The notes: generated by a model not told the origin, from the letters alone. A stretch of DNA of 34,192 nt from Clostridiales bacterium (GCA_004553495.1 SFLE01000015.1:1-34192); one strand, 5' to 3'. Positions 1 through 9,401 are shown, numbered from the stretch's first letter. A program made the numbers and translations.

Positions 1-69
1 ATTTGCTATCAAATGCCCCGTTTCCGCTTTAAGACCCCAGTGTTTTCAAGGCTTTGCGGGTTTTGTCAG

Positions 70-1611
70 TTATTCCCACTCGATGGTTGCGGGGGGTTTG
101 GAGGTTATGTCGTAGACGATGCGGTTTATGCCCTTGACCTCGTTTACGATGCGCACGGAGACCTTGTCGAGCACATCATAGGGGATGCGTGCCCAATCGG
201 CGGTCATGAAGTCGGTCGTCGTGACCGAGCGCAGCGCGAGGGTATAATCATATGTTCTGCCGTCGCCCATGACGCCGACCGAGCGCATATTCGTCAGCAC
301 CGCGAAGTACTGATTCATCGTGCTCTCGAGATGCGCCTTGGCGATCTCATCGCGGAATATGAAGTCCGCCTCACGGAGAATATCGAGCTTCTCCTTTGTA
401 ATATCGCCGATGACGCGGATGGCAAGTCCCGGACCGGGGAACGGCTGGCGCATGACCAGATACTCGGGCAGGCCGAGCTCTCTGCCGAGCGCGCGCACCT
501 CGTCCTTAAACAGCAGGCGCAGCGGCTCGATTATTTCCTTGAAATCGACATAGTCGGGCAGACCGCCGACATTGTGGTGGCTTTTTATGACCGCCGCGAC
601 ATTGGTGCCGGACTCGATGACATCGGGGTAGATAGTGCCCTGAGCCAGATAGTCAACGGCACCGATCTTTTTTCCCTCGTCCTCGAAAACGCGGATAAAC
701 TCCTCGCCTATTATCTTGCGCTTCGCCTCGGGTTCGGCAACACCCGCGAGCTTTGTGAGAAACCTCTCCTCGGCGTTTACGCGGATGAAATTTATATCCC
801 AGTTTTTAAACGCAGCCTCGACCTCGTCGCCCTCATCCTTGCGCATGAGACCGTGGTCAACGAAAATACAGGTGAGCTGCGAACCGACGGCCTCCGCAAG
901 CAGCGCCGCCGCGACGGAGGAATCAACCCCGCCGGAGAGCGCGAGCAGCACCTTGCCGTCGCCGACCTTTTCGCGGATAGACGCGACGGACGCGCGCATA
1001 TAGTCGCCCATCGTCCAATCACCCTTTGCGCCGCAGACCTCGTAAAGGAAGTTGTGCAGCATTTTCTGACCGTACTCGGTGTGGTTTACCTCGGGGTGGA
1101 ACTGCACGCCGTAGAACCCGCGGCTCTCGTCGCAGATGCCGACCGTGGGACAGGCGGCACTGTGCGCAACGAGCCGGAAGCTCTCGGGCACCTTCGCCAT
1201 GTAATCGCCGTGGCTCATCCATGTCACGCTCTCTGCGGGCAGATCTTTAAACAGCTTGCAGTCGGCCTCGAAAAATGTCGGGGTCTTGCCGTATTCACGG
1301 GCAGTGTCCGACTGCGCGGCGGTGACCTCGCCGCCGAGGTAATGCGCCATGAGCTGGCAGCCGTAGCAGATGCCGAGCACCGGCACACCGAGTGTGAATA
1401 TCTCGGGGTCTACCTGCGGCGAGCCCGCGGCGTAAACGCTCTGGGGGCCGCCGGTGAAGATGATGCCGATGGGGTCATACGCCTTAATCTCATCTATGGT
1501 CATGCTATGGGGCTTTACCTCACAGTAGACATTGCATTCGCGGACTCTGCGGGCGATGAGCTGATTATACTGACCGCCGAAGTCCAGAACAAGCACACGC
1601 TGATTGTGCAT
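70..1611 (-). CDS. guaA: GMP synthase (glutamine-hydrolysing)
   Basis: This enzyme converts XMP to GMP, using glutamine-derived ammonia and ATP, in the last step of guanine nucleotide synthesis. The 513-residue length is normal for the family. The N-terminal class I glutamine amidotransferase domain has the nucleophile Cys82 in GICYGCQ and the downstream FHPEV histidine/glutamate motif. The ATP pyrophosphatase P-loop LSGGVDSSV follows, and the protein ends with the conserved dimerisation domain and the PPATIEWE tail. A GGAGG sits just upstream of the ATG. It lies 15 bases after purA and is probably the last gene of the nadE-purB-purA-guaA operon. The 69 bases between its stop and the window edge hold no gene I can see. 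Confidence 0.97.
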   Translation of the reverse strand: MHNQRVLVLDFGGQYNQLIARRVRECNVYCEVKPHSMTIDEIKAYDPIGIIFTGGPQSVYAAGSPQVDPEIFTLGVPVLGICYGCQLMAHYLGGEVTAAQSDTAREYGKTPTFFEADCKLFKDLPAESVTWMSHGDYMAKVPESFRLVAHSAACPTVGICDESRGFYGVQFHPEVNHTEYGQKMLHNFLYEVCGAKGDWTMGDYMRASVASIREKVGDGKVLLALSGGVDSSVAAALLAEAVGSQLTCIFVDHGLMRKDEGDEVEAAFKNWDINFIRVNAEERFLTKLAGVAEPEAKRKIIGEEFIRVFEDEGKKIGAVDYLAQGTIYPDVIESGTNVAAVIKSHHNVGGLPDYVDFKEIIEPLRLLFKDEVRALGRELGLPEYLVMRQPFPGPGLAIRVIGDITKEKLDILREADFIFRDEIAKAHLESTMNQYFAVLTNMRSVGVMGDGRTYDYTLALRSVTTTDFMTADWARIPYDVLDKVSVRIVNEVKGINRIVYDITSKPPATIEWE

Positions 1612-1626
1612 TCTTAATATCCTCCG

Positions 1627-2904
1627 TTAAAACATCTCGATGCAGCCCTCGCGCTCGGCGCTGACTGAAACATACTTTATCGGGCAGCCTACTGCCTTTT
1701 CGATATACTTCACATAGTCAAGTGCCGCCTTGGGCAGATCCTCGGGCTTGCGGCAGCCGGAAATATCGCACTTGAAGCCCTCGAGGTACTCGTAAACGGG
1801 CTTTGCGCGCTCGAGCTCCTCGATGTTGCCGGGGAAGTTTTCGATGCGCTTGCCGTCGAGCTCGTAAGCCACGCACACGGGGATCTTATCCATATAGCTC
1901 ATAACATCGAGCTTTGTGAGCGCTATCGCGGTGCAGCCCTGCATCATTGTGCCGTAGCGGGACGCAACGACATCGAAGCCGCCGACTCTGCGGGGACGGC
2001 CGGTCGCGGCGCCGTACTCTCCGCCTGCCTCACGCAGGGCGTGAGCCTCGTCGCCGAAGAGTTCGCAGGTGAACGGTCCCTCGCCGACGCAGCTTGAATA
2101 AGCCTTCATGATGCCGATGCTCTCATCGAGCTTGAGCTGAGGAACGCCGGAGCCGATGGGCGCGTAAGCCGCGAGTGTGGTAGATGCCGAGGTGTAGGGG
2201 TAGATGCCGAAGTCGATGTCGCGCAGAGCGCCGAGCTGCGCCTCGAACATGACGGAGCTGCCATTTTTCACCGCCTCGGTGAGGTAAACGGTGGTGTCGC
2301 AGACATACTCCTCAAAGGGCTTGCCGAACTTTTCGAGCCACGCCATGATCTCATCGGTGCTGATGGGCTCGTGACCGTAGCCGCCGGCAACGGTGAGGTT
2401 TTTCCACTCGACGATACCGTCAACGCGCTCGCGCAGGTGGTCGAGGTTTTTAAGGTCGCCCATGCGCAGGGTCTTTTTCATGTACTTATCGGCGTAGACG
2501 GGGGAAATGCCGCGGCGGGTAGAGCCGAACTTCTTATCTCCGAGCCTGTCCTCCTCCAGGCCGTCAAGGAGCTTGTGATAGGGCATGCAGATGGTCGCAC
2601 GGTCGCTTATCTTGAGGTTGGCGGGGCTTATCGCTATGCCTCCCTCGCGCAGGCGATTGACCTCATTGAACAGATGCTCAAGGTCGATAACGATTCCCGC
2701 GCCGAGCATATTCACGGTGTCATCGCGCAGTACGCCCGACGGCAGCAGATTCAGGATAAACTTTCCCTTGTCGTTCACCACGGTGTGACCGGCGTTGTTG
2801 CCGCCCTGATAGCGGACAACAATATCATACTTTTCCGAGAGCAGATCGACCATACGGCCCTTGCCCTCATCGCCCCAGTTGGTTCCCACGATCGCAGTTA
2901 ACAT
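1627..2904 (-). CDS. purA: Adenylosuccinate synthetase
   Basis: This enzyme joins IMP and aspartate using GTP, the first committed step to AMP. The phosphate-binding motif GTNWGDEGKGR is at the N terminus, and GNNAGHTV and the later RPRRVGGFD segment match the family. I chose the ATG at 2904 (425 residues) and not the in-frame ATG at 2928. AAGGAG lies at the right distance before 2904, and the extra residues from 2928 (MYKKEQKT) are simply the ribosome site read as protein. The stop of purB is 16 bases upstream of this start, so the two are almost certainly co-transcribed and act in consecutive AMP steps. Confidence 0.96.
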   Translation of the reverse strand: MLTAIVGTNWGDEGKGRMVDLLSEKYDIVVRYQGGNNAGHTVVNDKGKFILNLLPSGVLRDDTVNMLGAGIVIDLEHLFNEVNRLREGGIAISPANLKISDRATICMPYHKLLDGLEEDRLGDKKFGSTRRGISPVYADKYMKKTLRMGDLKNLDHLRERVDGIVEWKNLTVAGGYGHEPISTDEIMAWLEKFGKPFEEYVCDTTVYLTEAVKNGSSVMFEAQLGALRDIDFGIYPYTSASTTLAAYAPIGSGVPQLKLDESIGIMKAYSSCVGEGPFTCELFGDEAHALREAGGEYGAATGRPRRVGGFDVVASRYGTMMQGCTAIALTKLDVMSYMDKIPVCVAYELDGKRIENFPGNIEELERAKPVYEYLEGFKCDISGCRKPEDLPKAALDYVKYIEKAVGCPIKYVSVSAEREGCIEMF

Positions 2905-2920
2905 AGTTTTTTGCTCCTTT

Positions 2921-4360
2921 TTATACATTTACACTTGCCTCGACACCGAGCTCGGACTCGTTTTTGCCGATGACAGGATCAAGATACTCTTTTATGAATT
3001 TTTCGGTCTGATGCTCCGCCATTCCGGTAAAGCCGCGCGCATCGCACAGCTCGTTGAGCTCCTCTTTATTGAGGTCGAAAGCGGGGTCAGCCATTATGCG
3101 CTCAATAAGGTCGTTTTTCTCGCCGTAGAGCTTTACCTGCTGCGCGGCGGCAACGGAATGCACCCTTATGCGCTCGTGCAGCTCCTGACGGTCGCCGCCC
3201 TTATGCTTCACGCAGTACATGAGGATATTCTCGCTCGCCATGAACGGCAGCTCATCGTCAAGATGCTTTCTGCAAACGGCGGGATAGACCCGCATACCGG
3301 TCACGATGTTTATATAGAGGTTCAGTATGCCGTCAACCGCAAGGAACGCCTCGGGGATACTCAGTCGGCGGTTTGCCGAATCATCGAGCGTGCGCTCGAG
3401 CCACTGGCTCGACGCCGTGAACGCGGCATTCTGCACATCGTTTATAACAAACCTCGACAGCGACGCGATACGCTCGGAGCGCATGGGGTTGCGCTTATAC
3501 GCCATTGCCGACGAGCCTATCTGCTTTGCCTCGAATGGCTCATCCACCTCTTTAAGGTGAGACAGGAGTCGAATGTCGCTTGAGAACTTCGACGCGCTCT
3601 GCGCGATAGCCGACAGCACCTGCAAAACGGAGAAATCGACCTTCCGCGAATATGTCTGCCCGCTCACGGGCGCGCAGCGGTCAAAGCCCATTTTCTCTGC
3701 GATGAGCGCTTCGAGCCGCATGACCTTCTCCTCGTCGCCGTCGAAAAGCTCAAGAAAGCTCGCGCCGGTGCCGGTGGTACCCTTACAGCCCAAAAGCTCA
3801 AGCCTGCCGAGCTGATACTCAAGCTGCTCGAGATCGTTTAAAAGGTCATACGCCCACAGAGTTGCGCGCTTGCCGACGGTGGTGGGCTGGGCAGCCTGAA
3901 AATGCGTGTACGCAAGTGTCGGCGTGTCCTTATGCTCCTGCGCAAAACTGCGCAGCGCGGCGATCGCGTTTATGAGCTTTCTGCGCACGAGCCGGAGGGC
4001 TTCGCGCATACGGATGATGTCCGTGTTATCGCCGACATAGCAGCTCGTCGCGCCCAGGTGGATTATGGGCTTTGCGTCGGGGCAACACTCGCCGAAGGTG
4101 AGCACATGAGCCATAACATCGTGGCGCACCTCGTGCTCGTGGCGCGCGGCGGCATCATAGTCAATGTCGTTTATGTGCGCCTTCATCTGCTCGATCTGCG
4201 CGGCGCTTATCTCAAGTCCGAGCTCCTTTTCGCTCTCGGCAAGCGCTATCCAAAGCCTGCGCCATGTCGAGAACTTGAAGTCGTCGGAAAAAAGCCTTTT
4301 CATATCCTCGCCGGCATATCTGCCGCACAGGGGATTTTCATAAAACTCGTGCTTACTCAT
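2921..4360 (-). CDS. purB: Adenylosuccinate lyase
   Basis: This lyase releases fumarate from adenylosuccinate to give AMP, and from SAICAR earlier in purine synthesis. It has 479 residues. The fumarate lyase superfamily signature is visible as SSAMAYKRNPMRSE, and the HLGATSCYVGDN segment supplies an active-site region. The start codon overlaps the last 8 bases of nadE (4353-4360), so translation of the two is likely coupled. It has the longer architecture shared with eukaryotic and some Firmicute enzymes, compared with the roughly 430-residue B. subtilis type. Confidence 0.95.
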   Translation of the reverse strand: MSKHEFYENPLCGRYAGEDMKRLFSDDFKFSTWRRLWIALAESEKELGLEISAAQIEQMKAHINDIDYDAAARHEHEVRHDVMAHVLTFGECCPDAKPIIHLGATSCYVGDNTDIIRMREALRLVRRKLINAIAALRSFAQEHKDTPTLAYTHFQAAQPTTVGKRATLWAYDLLNDLEQLEYQLGRLELLGCKGTTGTGASFLELFDGDEEKVMRLEALIAEKMGFDRCAPVSGQTYSRKVDFSVLQVLSAIAQSASKFSSDIRLLSHLKEVDEPFEAKQIGSSAMAYKRNPMRSERIASLSRFVINDVQNAAFTASSQWLERTLDDSANRRLSIPEAFLAVDGILNLYINIVTGMRVYPAVCRKHLDDELPFMASENILMYCVKHKGGDRQELHERIRVHSVAAAQQVKLYGEKNDLIERIMADPAFDLNKEELNELCDARGFTGMAEHQTEKFIKEYLDPVIGKNESELGVEASVNV

Positions 4361-5090
4361 CTATCTCCTTGAACACCGTTATTCCGGTGCGCTTGTGAGC
4401 GCTGTTTCTGTGGAAGCGGTCGATTATTCTCTTCTCGGTCGCGGTGACCTCGCCGCCGTTTATATAGTTGTCTATCGCGCGATAGCTGACGCCCATCTCG
4501 TCCTCGTCGGTCTGACCGTCGAACAGTCCCGCGGAGGGGGCCTTGTTTATTATGCACGCGGGTGCGGTGAGCCACTTGAGAAATTCGATGACCTCGGTTG
4601 CGGTGAGATCGGCGATGGGGTTAAAGTCGCAGGCGCCGTCGCCCCACTTTGTGAAATAGCCCATATACCGCTCGCTGCGGTTGCCGGTTCCGGCAACAAG
4701 GCGGTACTCGGATGCCGCCACCGCATAAAGCGTTGTCATGCGCAGGCGCGGGGCGATGTTGTTTACCGCCGCGTTTGTGAGCGTAGTTATGCCCTGAAGC
4801 CTGTCTATCTCAGCCTGACGCACATCGGTCAGGTCGATAACGCGGCTTTCTATGCCGAAATGCTCAGCTACCTCCTTGGCATCCTTCATATCCTGCTCAA
4901 AATTGCGCTTTGACGCGCAGGGCATCATTATGCCTACGGTGTTCTCGCAGGCAAACTTGCACAGAATGCCAACGAGCGCGGAGTCCTTGCCGCCGGAGTT
5001 TCCGAAAACTATGCCGTCAACGCCGCTTTTCTCAACAAGCTCGCGTATGAACCGTACTCTGTCGGCAAATTCCTTGCTGTAATCACGCAT
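4353..5090 (-). CDS. nadE: NH3-dependent NAD+ synthetase
   Basis: This enzyme amidates nicotinic acid adenine dinucleotide to NAD+ using ATP and ammonia. The ATP-pyrophosphatase P-loop is FGNSGGKDSALV near residue 30. The 245-residue length and the absence of a nitrilase domain show the ammonia-dependent form, not the glutamine-dependent one. GAGGAG precedes the ATG. It is the first gene of a four-gene operon reading nadE-purB-purA-guaA, with a consensus promoter at 5130-5158. Grouping NAD synthesis with AMP and GMP synthesis makes metabolic sense because all consume ATP and draw on the adenylate pool. Confidence 0.94.
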   Translation of the reverse strand: MRDYSKEFADRVRFIRELVEKSGVDGIVFGNSGGKDSALVGILCKFACENTVGIMMPCASKRNFEQDMKDAKEVAEHFGIESRVIDLTDVRQAEIDRLQGITTLTNAAVNNIAPRLRMTTLYAVAASEYRLVAGTGNRSERYMGYFTKWGDGACDFNPIADLTATEVIEFLKWLTAPACIINKAPSAGLFDGQTDEDEMGVSYRAIDNYINGGEVTATEKRIIDRFHRNSAHKRTGITVFKEIDE

Positions 5091-5129
5091 GGCTGTCAGC
5101 TCCTCATCTGAAAAATGTTTTTACAATAA

Positions 5130-5158
5130 ATTTTATAATATCCCAATGCCCGTGTCAA
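5130..5158 (-). promoter_or_regulatory. Sigma-70-type promoter of the nadE operon
   Basis: On the minus strand, TTGACA (5153-5158) is followed after 17 bases by TAAAAT (5130-5135). The transcript would start about 33 bases upstream of nadE. The 5091-5386 gap between the divergent nadE and lysozyme genes holds this promoter, a plus-strand promoter and otherwise nothing I recognise. Confidence 0.7.
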
Positions 5159-5288
5159 TAAGCGGCTCTGACAAAATACGCCCCCTGCCGCCGCGTTGTT
5201 TCGGCGACTTTTTCCGACTTTCGTGCTTTTGTCCGCTCCGCGCGGACCGCCGTTTAATTTCCACTTATTCCTTACGACAACAAAAACC

Positions 5289-5317
5289 TTGATTTTTCAA
5301 TGTTTTTTTGCTAAAAT
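5289..5317 (+). promoter_or_regulatory. Promoter of the SLH lysozyme gene
   Basis: TTGATT (5289-5294), a 17-base spacer and TAAAAT (5312-5317) give a plausible vegetative promoter. It would leave a leader of about 60 bases before the ATG at 5387. Confidence 0.55.
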
Positions 5318-5386
5318 GCAGGATGTAATAATTTTGCCACATATTTTTAAACTTATTTTCACCCAAGAATTTGAGAGGAAACACTA

Positions 5387-6784
5387 ATGAAACGATACAT
5401 ATCGATCCTGCTTGCAGTAGTCATGCTCGTCTCGATCGCGCCTACGGCGGCGTTTGCAGACAGTAATATGACGGCAAGCGAGAACATCAAGCTTCTTATA
5501 AAAAGCTGGGAGGGATGTGTCCTCAGAGCATATAAGGCGCACCCGAGTGAGGAGCACTGGACGATAGGCTACGGGCACTACGGCTCCGATGTATACGAGG
5601 GTATGACAATAACCGAGGAACAGGCCGACGCATATTTCGAGCAGGACATAAAGGCGTTTGAAAACGCCGTAAATCGCTGGAACGACAAGTATAGCCTCAA
5701 CCTCACGCAGAACCAGTTCGACGCAATGCTCAGCCTTACATATAACTTCGGCACCGGCTGGGTCGAATATTACGACTCGTGGAGGCTCTCCCGCTATGTG
5801 CAGGCGGGCTTCAAAGACGGCTACGGCAACCGCATATCCGACCTTGAGCTTGCCGACTCCTTCGGCGTTCTGTGCTCTGCCGGCGGCGAGATACTCCCCG
5901 GTCTCATCGTGCGCCGCATAAACGAGGCGGAGATATTCCTGTACAACAACTATCACACCGACAACACAAATTTCGTGTATCTCATTTTGGATGCGGGCGC
6001 GGGCACCGTGAAGGGCAACAGAGTAGTTATCTACTATAAGGGCAGTCCCTACGGAACCCTCCCCACCGCCACCCGCTCGGGCTACACGCTCAGCTATTGG
6101 AAGGACACCAAGACCGGCAGTGCGATATACTCATCCACCGTTGCCGATGTATCGCGCAGTCTCGTCGCCGTATGGTCCGACGGCTCCACGCCGTCCGGCA
6201 TGTGCCCTCTGGGGGATAGTTGCCCGTCGAAGAGCTTTACAGATGTTCCCGCCAGCTTCTGGGCGCACAACGACATTGATGCAGCTGTTTCAAACGGGCT
6301 GTTTAAGGGCACGAGCGCAACGACCTTCAGCCCCGACATCGCAATGACCCGCGCGATGCTCGTAACGGTGCTGTACCGTCTCGGCGGCAATGGCGAGGAT
6401 GTATCCGGTATGGAAAATCCCTTCAACGACCTCGATGAGGAGGGCTATTATTACGATGCCGTCCTCTGGGCATCCGAGCACCACATTGCAAACGGCTTTG
6501 TTGACGGCTCGTTTAAGCCCAACGACACGCTCACGCGCGAGCAGCTTGCAACCATGCTGCACAGATACGCAAATTACATGGGCTACCCCACCGATGTTTA
6601 CTCTGACATAGGCGACTATGAGGATGCCCACGATGTCGGCGAATACGCACGCGAGAGCATGTGCTGGGCGGTCGGCGCAGGCATAATCAAGGGACTTACG
6701 AGCACGACTATATCGCCCAAAACGAGCGCCACACGCGCGCAGGTCGCAACGATGCTCATCCGTTTTGCCGGAAGCATGCTCTGA
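5387..6784 (+). CDS. Secreted lysozyme (GH24-like) with InlB-type repeat and three SLH domains
   Basis: This is a probable peptidoglycan hydrolase exported and held at the cell surface. A signal peptide ends near AFA/DS at residue 24. Residues 30-180 match phage-type GH24 lysozyme: the WEGCVLRAYK segment carries the likely catalytic Glu42, followed by WTIGYGHYG and LTQNQFDAMLSLTYNFG. Residues about 195-255 form a beta-rich Listeria-Bacteroides (Flg_new) repeat ending in LVAVW. Three SLH domains follow at about 281-333, 344-397 and 407-462, which normally bind pyruvylated secondary wall polymer. GAGAGG precedes the start. There are no lytic phage genes nearby, so a wall-remodelling or predatory/defensive role is more likely than phage release, but that is inference. 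Confidence 0.9.
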   Translation: MKRYISILLAVVMLVSIAPTAAFADSNMTASENIKLLIKSWEGCVLRAYKAHPSEEHWTIGYGHYGSDVYEGMTITEEQADAYFEQDIKAFENAVNRWNDKYSLNLTQNQFDAMLSLTYNFGTGWVEYYDSWRLSRYVQAGFKDGYGNRISDLELADSFGVLCSAGGEILPGLIVRRINEAEIFLYNNYHTDNTNFVYLILDAGAGTVKGNRVVIYYKGSPYGTLPTATRSGYTLSYWKDTKTGSAIYSSTVADVSRSLVAVWSDGSTPSGMCPLGDSCPSKSFTDVPASFWAHNDIDAAVSNGLFKGTSATTFSPDIAMTRAMLVTVLYRLGGNGEDVSGMENPFNDLDEEGYYYDAVLWASEHHIANGFVDGSFKPNDTLTREQLATMLHRYANYMGYPTDVYSDIGDYEDAHDVGEYARESMCWAVGAGIIKGLTSTTISPKTSATRAQVATMLIRFAGSML

Positions 6785-6801
6785 AAGATAAGCGCATAAT
6801 A

Positions 6802-6836
6802 AAACTCCGTTCGATGCACTATCGAACGGAGTTTTT
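6802..6836 (+). terminator. Rho-independent terminator after the SLH lysozyme
   Basis: A strong hairpin (AACTCCGTTCGAT pairing with ATCGAACGGAGTT around a GCACT loop) is followed by a T-rich run. It has A residues on the left side and can therefore also serve the minus-strand gene that ends at 6839. Confidence 0.85.
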
Positions 6837-6838
6837 GT

Positions 6839-7327
6839 TTATTCCTCGGGCGCTGCGGTGGGCGTGGGAGTCGGGGTCGGAGTGGGCTCCGGCTTTTTCA
6901 CGAAGGTTGCGATTATGCTGTGGTTTTCCGTGATGTTCGAGAGAGTGTAGCTCTCAAGAGGTCCCTTGTCCGAGCCGTCTATGCTGACCGACTGGATCTC
7001 GTAGCCCTCGCTGGGCGTTATATTGACCGTGATGCTGCCCCACTCGGCAACGCTCACGCTGCCGCTGGGATCGGTCGTTCCGCCGTTGCCGGCGGTGACA
7101 AGCACGGTGTAGGTTTCGCTGCCGGTCTTGCCGGTATCCTTATCGTCGGGAGCGGCACTTTCCAGCACGGCATTGTCATTTGCCTGAACCGAGCCGGGGC
7201 GGAAGTCGAAGCAGCCGTCGTCTGCTACTACTACGACGGTGACGACCGCAAGGACGCATAATACAAGCGTTATCACCCACTTGGTCTTCATGCTCATCCG
7301 CTTTTTTTCTTTATTTTCTTTTTTCAT
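6839..7327 (-). CDS. Membrane-anchored protein with InlB-type beta repeat and Pro-Thr tail
   Basis: The function is unknown. The 162-residue protein has a short basic N terminus, one transmembrane helix (about residues 14-34), an acidic linker, one divergent InlB B-type repeat (about 70-140, with GYEIQSVSIDG and SIIATF), and a PTPTPTPT tail typical of wall-spanning linkers. GGAGG lies 8 bases before the ATG. It follows ricT by 19 bases on the same strand, so it is probably the last gene of the holB-ricT operon, although its biology looks unrelated. The repeat resembles the middle domain of the neighbouring SLH lysozyme. Confidence 0.7.
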   Translation of the reverse strand: MKKENKEKKRMSMKTKWVITLVLCVLAVVTVVVVADDGCFDFRPGSVQANDNAVLESAAPDDKDTGKTGSETYTVLVTAGNGGTTDPSGSVSVAEWGSITVNITPSEGYEIQSVSIDGSDKGPLESYTLSNITENHSIIATFVKKPEPTPTPTPTPTAAPEE

Positions 7328-7346
7328 ATCTTATCCTCCGGAAGCC

Positions 7347-8594
7347 TCACTTGTCCTGCTGCGTGCCTTTGCTTTTCGGCTTGCCGCAGTGATAAAACCA
7401 ACGGCCGCCGGACTTCTTTTTCTCTCCGTCGGCATTTTTGCGCTGCTGTGCTGGTGCATCGCTCTGCTGGGGCGCCGGTTTCTTGCCGCCGCCTCTGCGG
7501 TTATTTCTCGGCTTGGGGCGAACGCTCTTTTTAGCCGCGTCATCCTCCGGCTGCTTGGGCGCGGGCTGAGGCTGCTTCGGCTCTGCGGGCTTCCTGCTGC
7601 CGCCTCGGCGGTTTCGACGGCTGCGGCTGCGCTTTTTCGCGGGCTCGGAGTGCTCCGTGATCTCCTCGGGCTCCGCCGCGAACAGCTCTGGCAGCTTCCA
7701 CTCGTTCTCTTCCTCTTCGTCCTCCTCGGGCTCGGGGACATATTTGAGCACAGATGGCGGAGTCTCGCCGTCCTTGGGTCTGCCGCCGGGGACGGTCGCC
7801 ACCTCCACGGAGCGGTAAGTCTTTACCGTGTCGTCGCCCTCGCCGTCGAGCTTTACCTTCACGAGCTGACGCAGGAGATTTACCTGCGTGACAACGCCGT
7901 AGCCCGCCGGAGTTTCAACGAACGCGCCCTGCTTGGGAACGCTCTTCATCAGGTCCTCATACGCCTCCTGCTCATATCTCAGGCAGCACATGAGTCTGCC
8001 GCAGCTACCGGAGATCTTGCCGGGGTTGAGCGACATCGACTGCACCTTTGCCATTTTGGTCGAGACCGGCTGGAACTCGTCGATAAACTGGCTGCAGCAG
8101 AACGGTCTGCCGCATATGCCGAGACCGCCGAGCATTTTTGCCTCGTCTCTAACGCCGATCTGTCGAAGCTCGATGCGGTTGCGGAATATGCCCGCGAGGT
8201 CCTTTACGAGCTCGCGGAAGTCAACTCTGCCGTCGGAGGTGAAGAAGAACATCGTCTTATTGCCCTCGAAGTTGCACTCGACATCCACCAGCTTCATATC
8301 AAGCCCATGCTCGGCTATCTTCTGCTGGCATATCTCAAACGCCTCTTTTTCGCGTTGCTTGTTTATCTCGGCAACGCGGAGATCGTCGCGCGTTGCTATC
8401 CTTATCACCGGTCGCAGCGGCGGTACTACCGCCGTGTCCTCCACCATATGATTTCCGCGAACACAGTCAGCCATTTCGAGACCCTTGCTCGTTTCAACGA
8501 TGACCTGCTGCCCGCTTTTTACATCCTTTCCGTTGGGCGCAAAGAAATAGCTCTTGCCCCTGTTTTTGAATTTTACGCTTATAACCTCAGTCAA
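7347..8594 (-). CDS. ricT: RicT/YaaT-like PSP1 protein
   Basis: This is a member of the PSP1 (YaaT/RicT) family. In Bacillus RicT works with RicA and RicF in an iron-sulfur complex that directs RNase Y cleavage and affects development. The conserved cysteine segments GGLGICGRPFCC and SCGRLMCC (roughly residues 155-206) are intact. The 415 residues exceed the usual 270-300 because of a low-complexity C-terminal third rich in Lys, Arg, Pro and Gln, which could bind RNA (inference). The start is TTG at 8594, supported by GAGG about 7 bases upstream; it overlaps the end of holB by 8 bases. The holB-ricT order is conserved in Firmicutes, which supports both calls. Confidence 0.9.
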   Translation of the reverse strand: MTEVISVKFKNRGKSYFFAPNGKDVKSGQQVIVETSKGLEMADCVRGNHMVEDTAVVPPLRPVIRIATRDDLRVAEINKQREKEAFEICQQKIAEHGLDMKLVDVECNFEGNKTMFFFTSDGRVDFRELVKDLAGIFRNRIELRQIGVRDEAKMLGGLGICGRPFCCSQFIDEFQPVSTKMAKVQSMSLNPGKISGSCGRLMCCLRYEQEAYEDLMKSVPKQGAFVETPAGYGVVTQVNLLRQLVKVKLDGEGDDTVKTYRSVEVATVPGGRPKDGETPPSVLKYVPEPEEDEEEENEWKLPELFAAEPEEITEHSEPAKKRSRSRRNRRGGSRKPAEPKQPQPAPKQPEDDAAKKSVRPKPRNNRRGGGKKPAPQQSDAPAQQRKNADGEKKKSGGRWFYHCGKPKSKGTQQDK

Positions 8595-9363
8595 TTGTTT
8601 TCCTCGTTTCCGCCGCCGAGCCTACTGCCAGCAGTCCAAGAATGTGTTTTATGCCCGTGTTGACCGTTCTGTACTCAAGGCAGCGGTCAACGAGCCTTAT
8701 AATATCCATTACGCGTTGTTTATCCTGCGTTGATATAAGCATACCCACAAGGCGCTTTTTTAGTGCACACAGAAAATCCGCCGTCTGCTGCGCATCGAGC
8801 TTTTCGTGATCAAAGCACCACGCCGTTACGCCGGGCACATCGTTTTTATCCAAAAGTGCGGCAAACTCGTCGGCAAGCTGCGCCGTTTTTTCATCCTCGG
8901 CATCCTCCGCTCCGGTGCATCTGACCGTCGTGCAGCGCGATCTGACCGTTATGAGGAGCTTATCGGGATTTGCCGCGCACAGGATGAAATGAACTCCCTC
9001 GGGCGGCTCCTCGAACAGCTTGAGCGCGGCGTTCTGTGCCTGCTCGTTCATGCAGTCGGCATCGGCAATGATATAGACCTTTGCCGCGGCCTCGTTGGGC
9101 AAAACATACGCGTCGGCGCTGAGCGCGCGGATCTGATCGACGAGTATCTCCTTTTTGCGATTGCCCTTATCGTCGGTGAGCCGAGATATGACCGCAAGAT
9201 CCGGATGGACGCGCGCCGCGACCTTGCGGCAGTCGCGGCATACGCCGCACGGACGCTTGTCCGGACTGCTGCACAGCATCTCCTGCGCAAGCTCATAAGC
9301 CTTGCTCATGCGCGCATTTTCCGACGGCGAGGACACTATATACGCGTGCGACAATTTTTCCAT
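8587..9363 (-). CDS. holB: DNA polymerase III delta-prime subunit
   Basis: This is the clamp-loader delta-prime subunit, which helps load the sliding clamp during replication. The protein begins MEKLSHAYIV. A zinc module (CSSPDKRPCGVCRDC) and the FEEPPEGVHFIL and SRCTTVRC sensor segments follow the family pattern. I chose the ATG at 9363 (258 residues) because GGGGGAGGG sits just upstream; the in-frame start at 9390 would place that ribosome site inside the gene. It overlaps ricT by 8 bases and is read from a promoter at 9402-9430. Confidence 0.92.
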   Translation of the reverse strand: MEKLSHAYIVSSPSENARMSKAYELAQEMLCSSPDKRPCGVCRDCRKVAARVHPDLAVISRLTDDKGNRKKEILVDQIRALSADAYVLPNEAAAKVYIIADADCMNEQAQNAALKLFEEPPEGVHFILCAANPDKLLITVRSRCTTVRCTGAEDAEDEKTAQLADEFAALLDKNDVPGVTAWCFDHEKLDAQQTADFLCALKKRLVGMLISTQDKQRVMDIIRLVDRCLEYRTVNTGIKHILGLLAVGSAAETRKTID

Positions 9364-9401
9364 AGCACCCTCCCCCGGATAACCAAACACTTAATCAGTT
9401 T

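Noticed and set aside
13..1617. A 534-codon open frame on the plus strand opposite guaA, and similar long antisense frames opposite purA, ricT, the phosphoesterase and trpX.
   Set aside because: They mirror real genes, lack ribosome sites and family motifs, and arise because G+C-rich genes leave few stop codons on the other strand.
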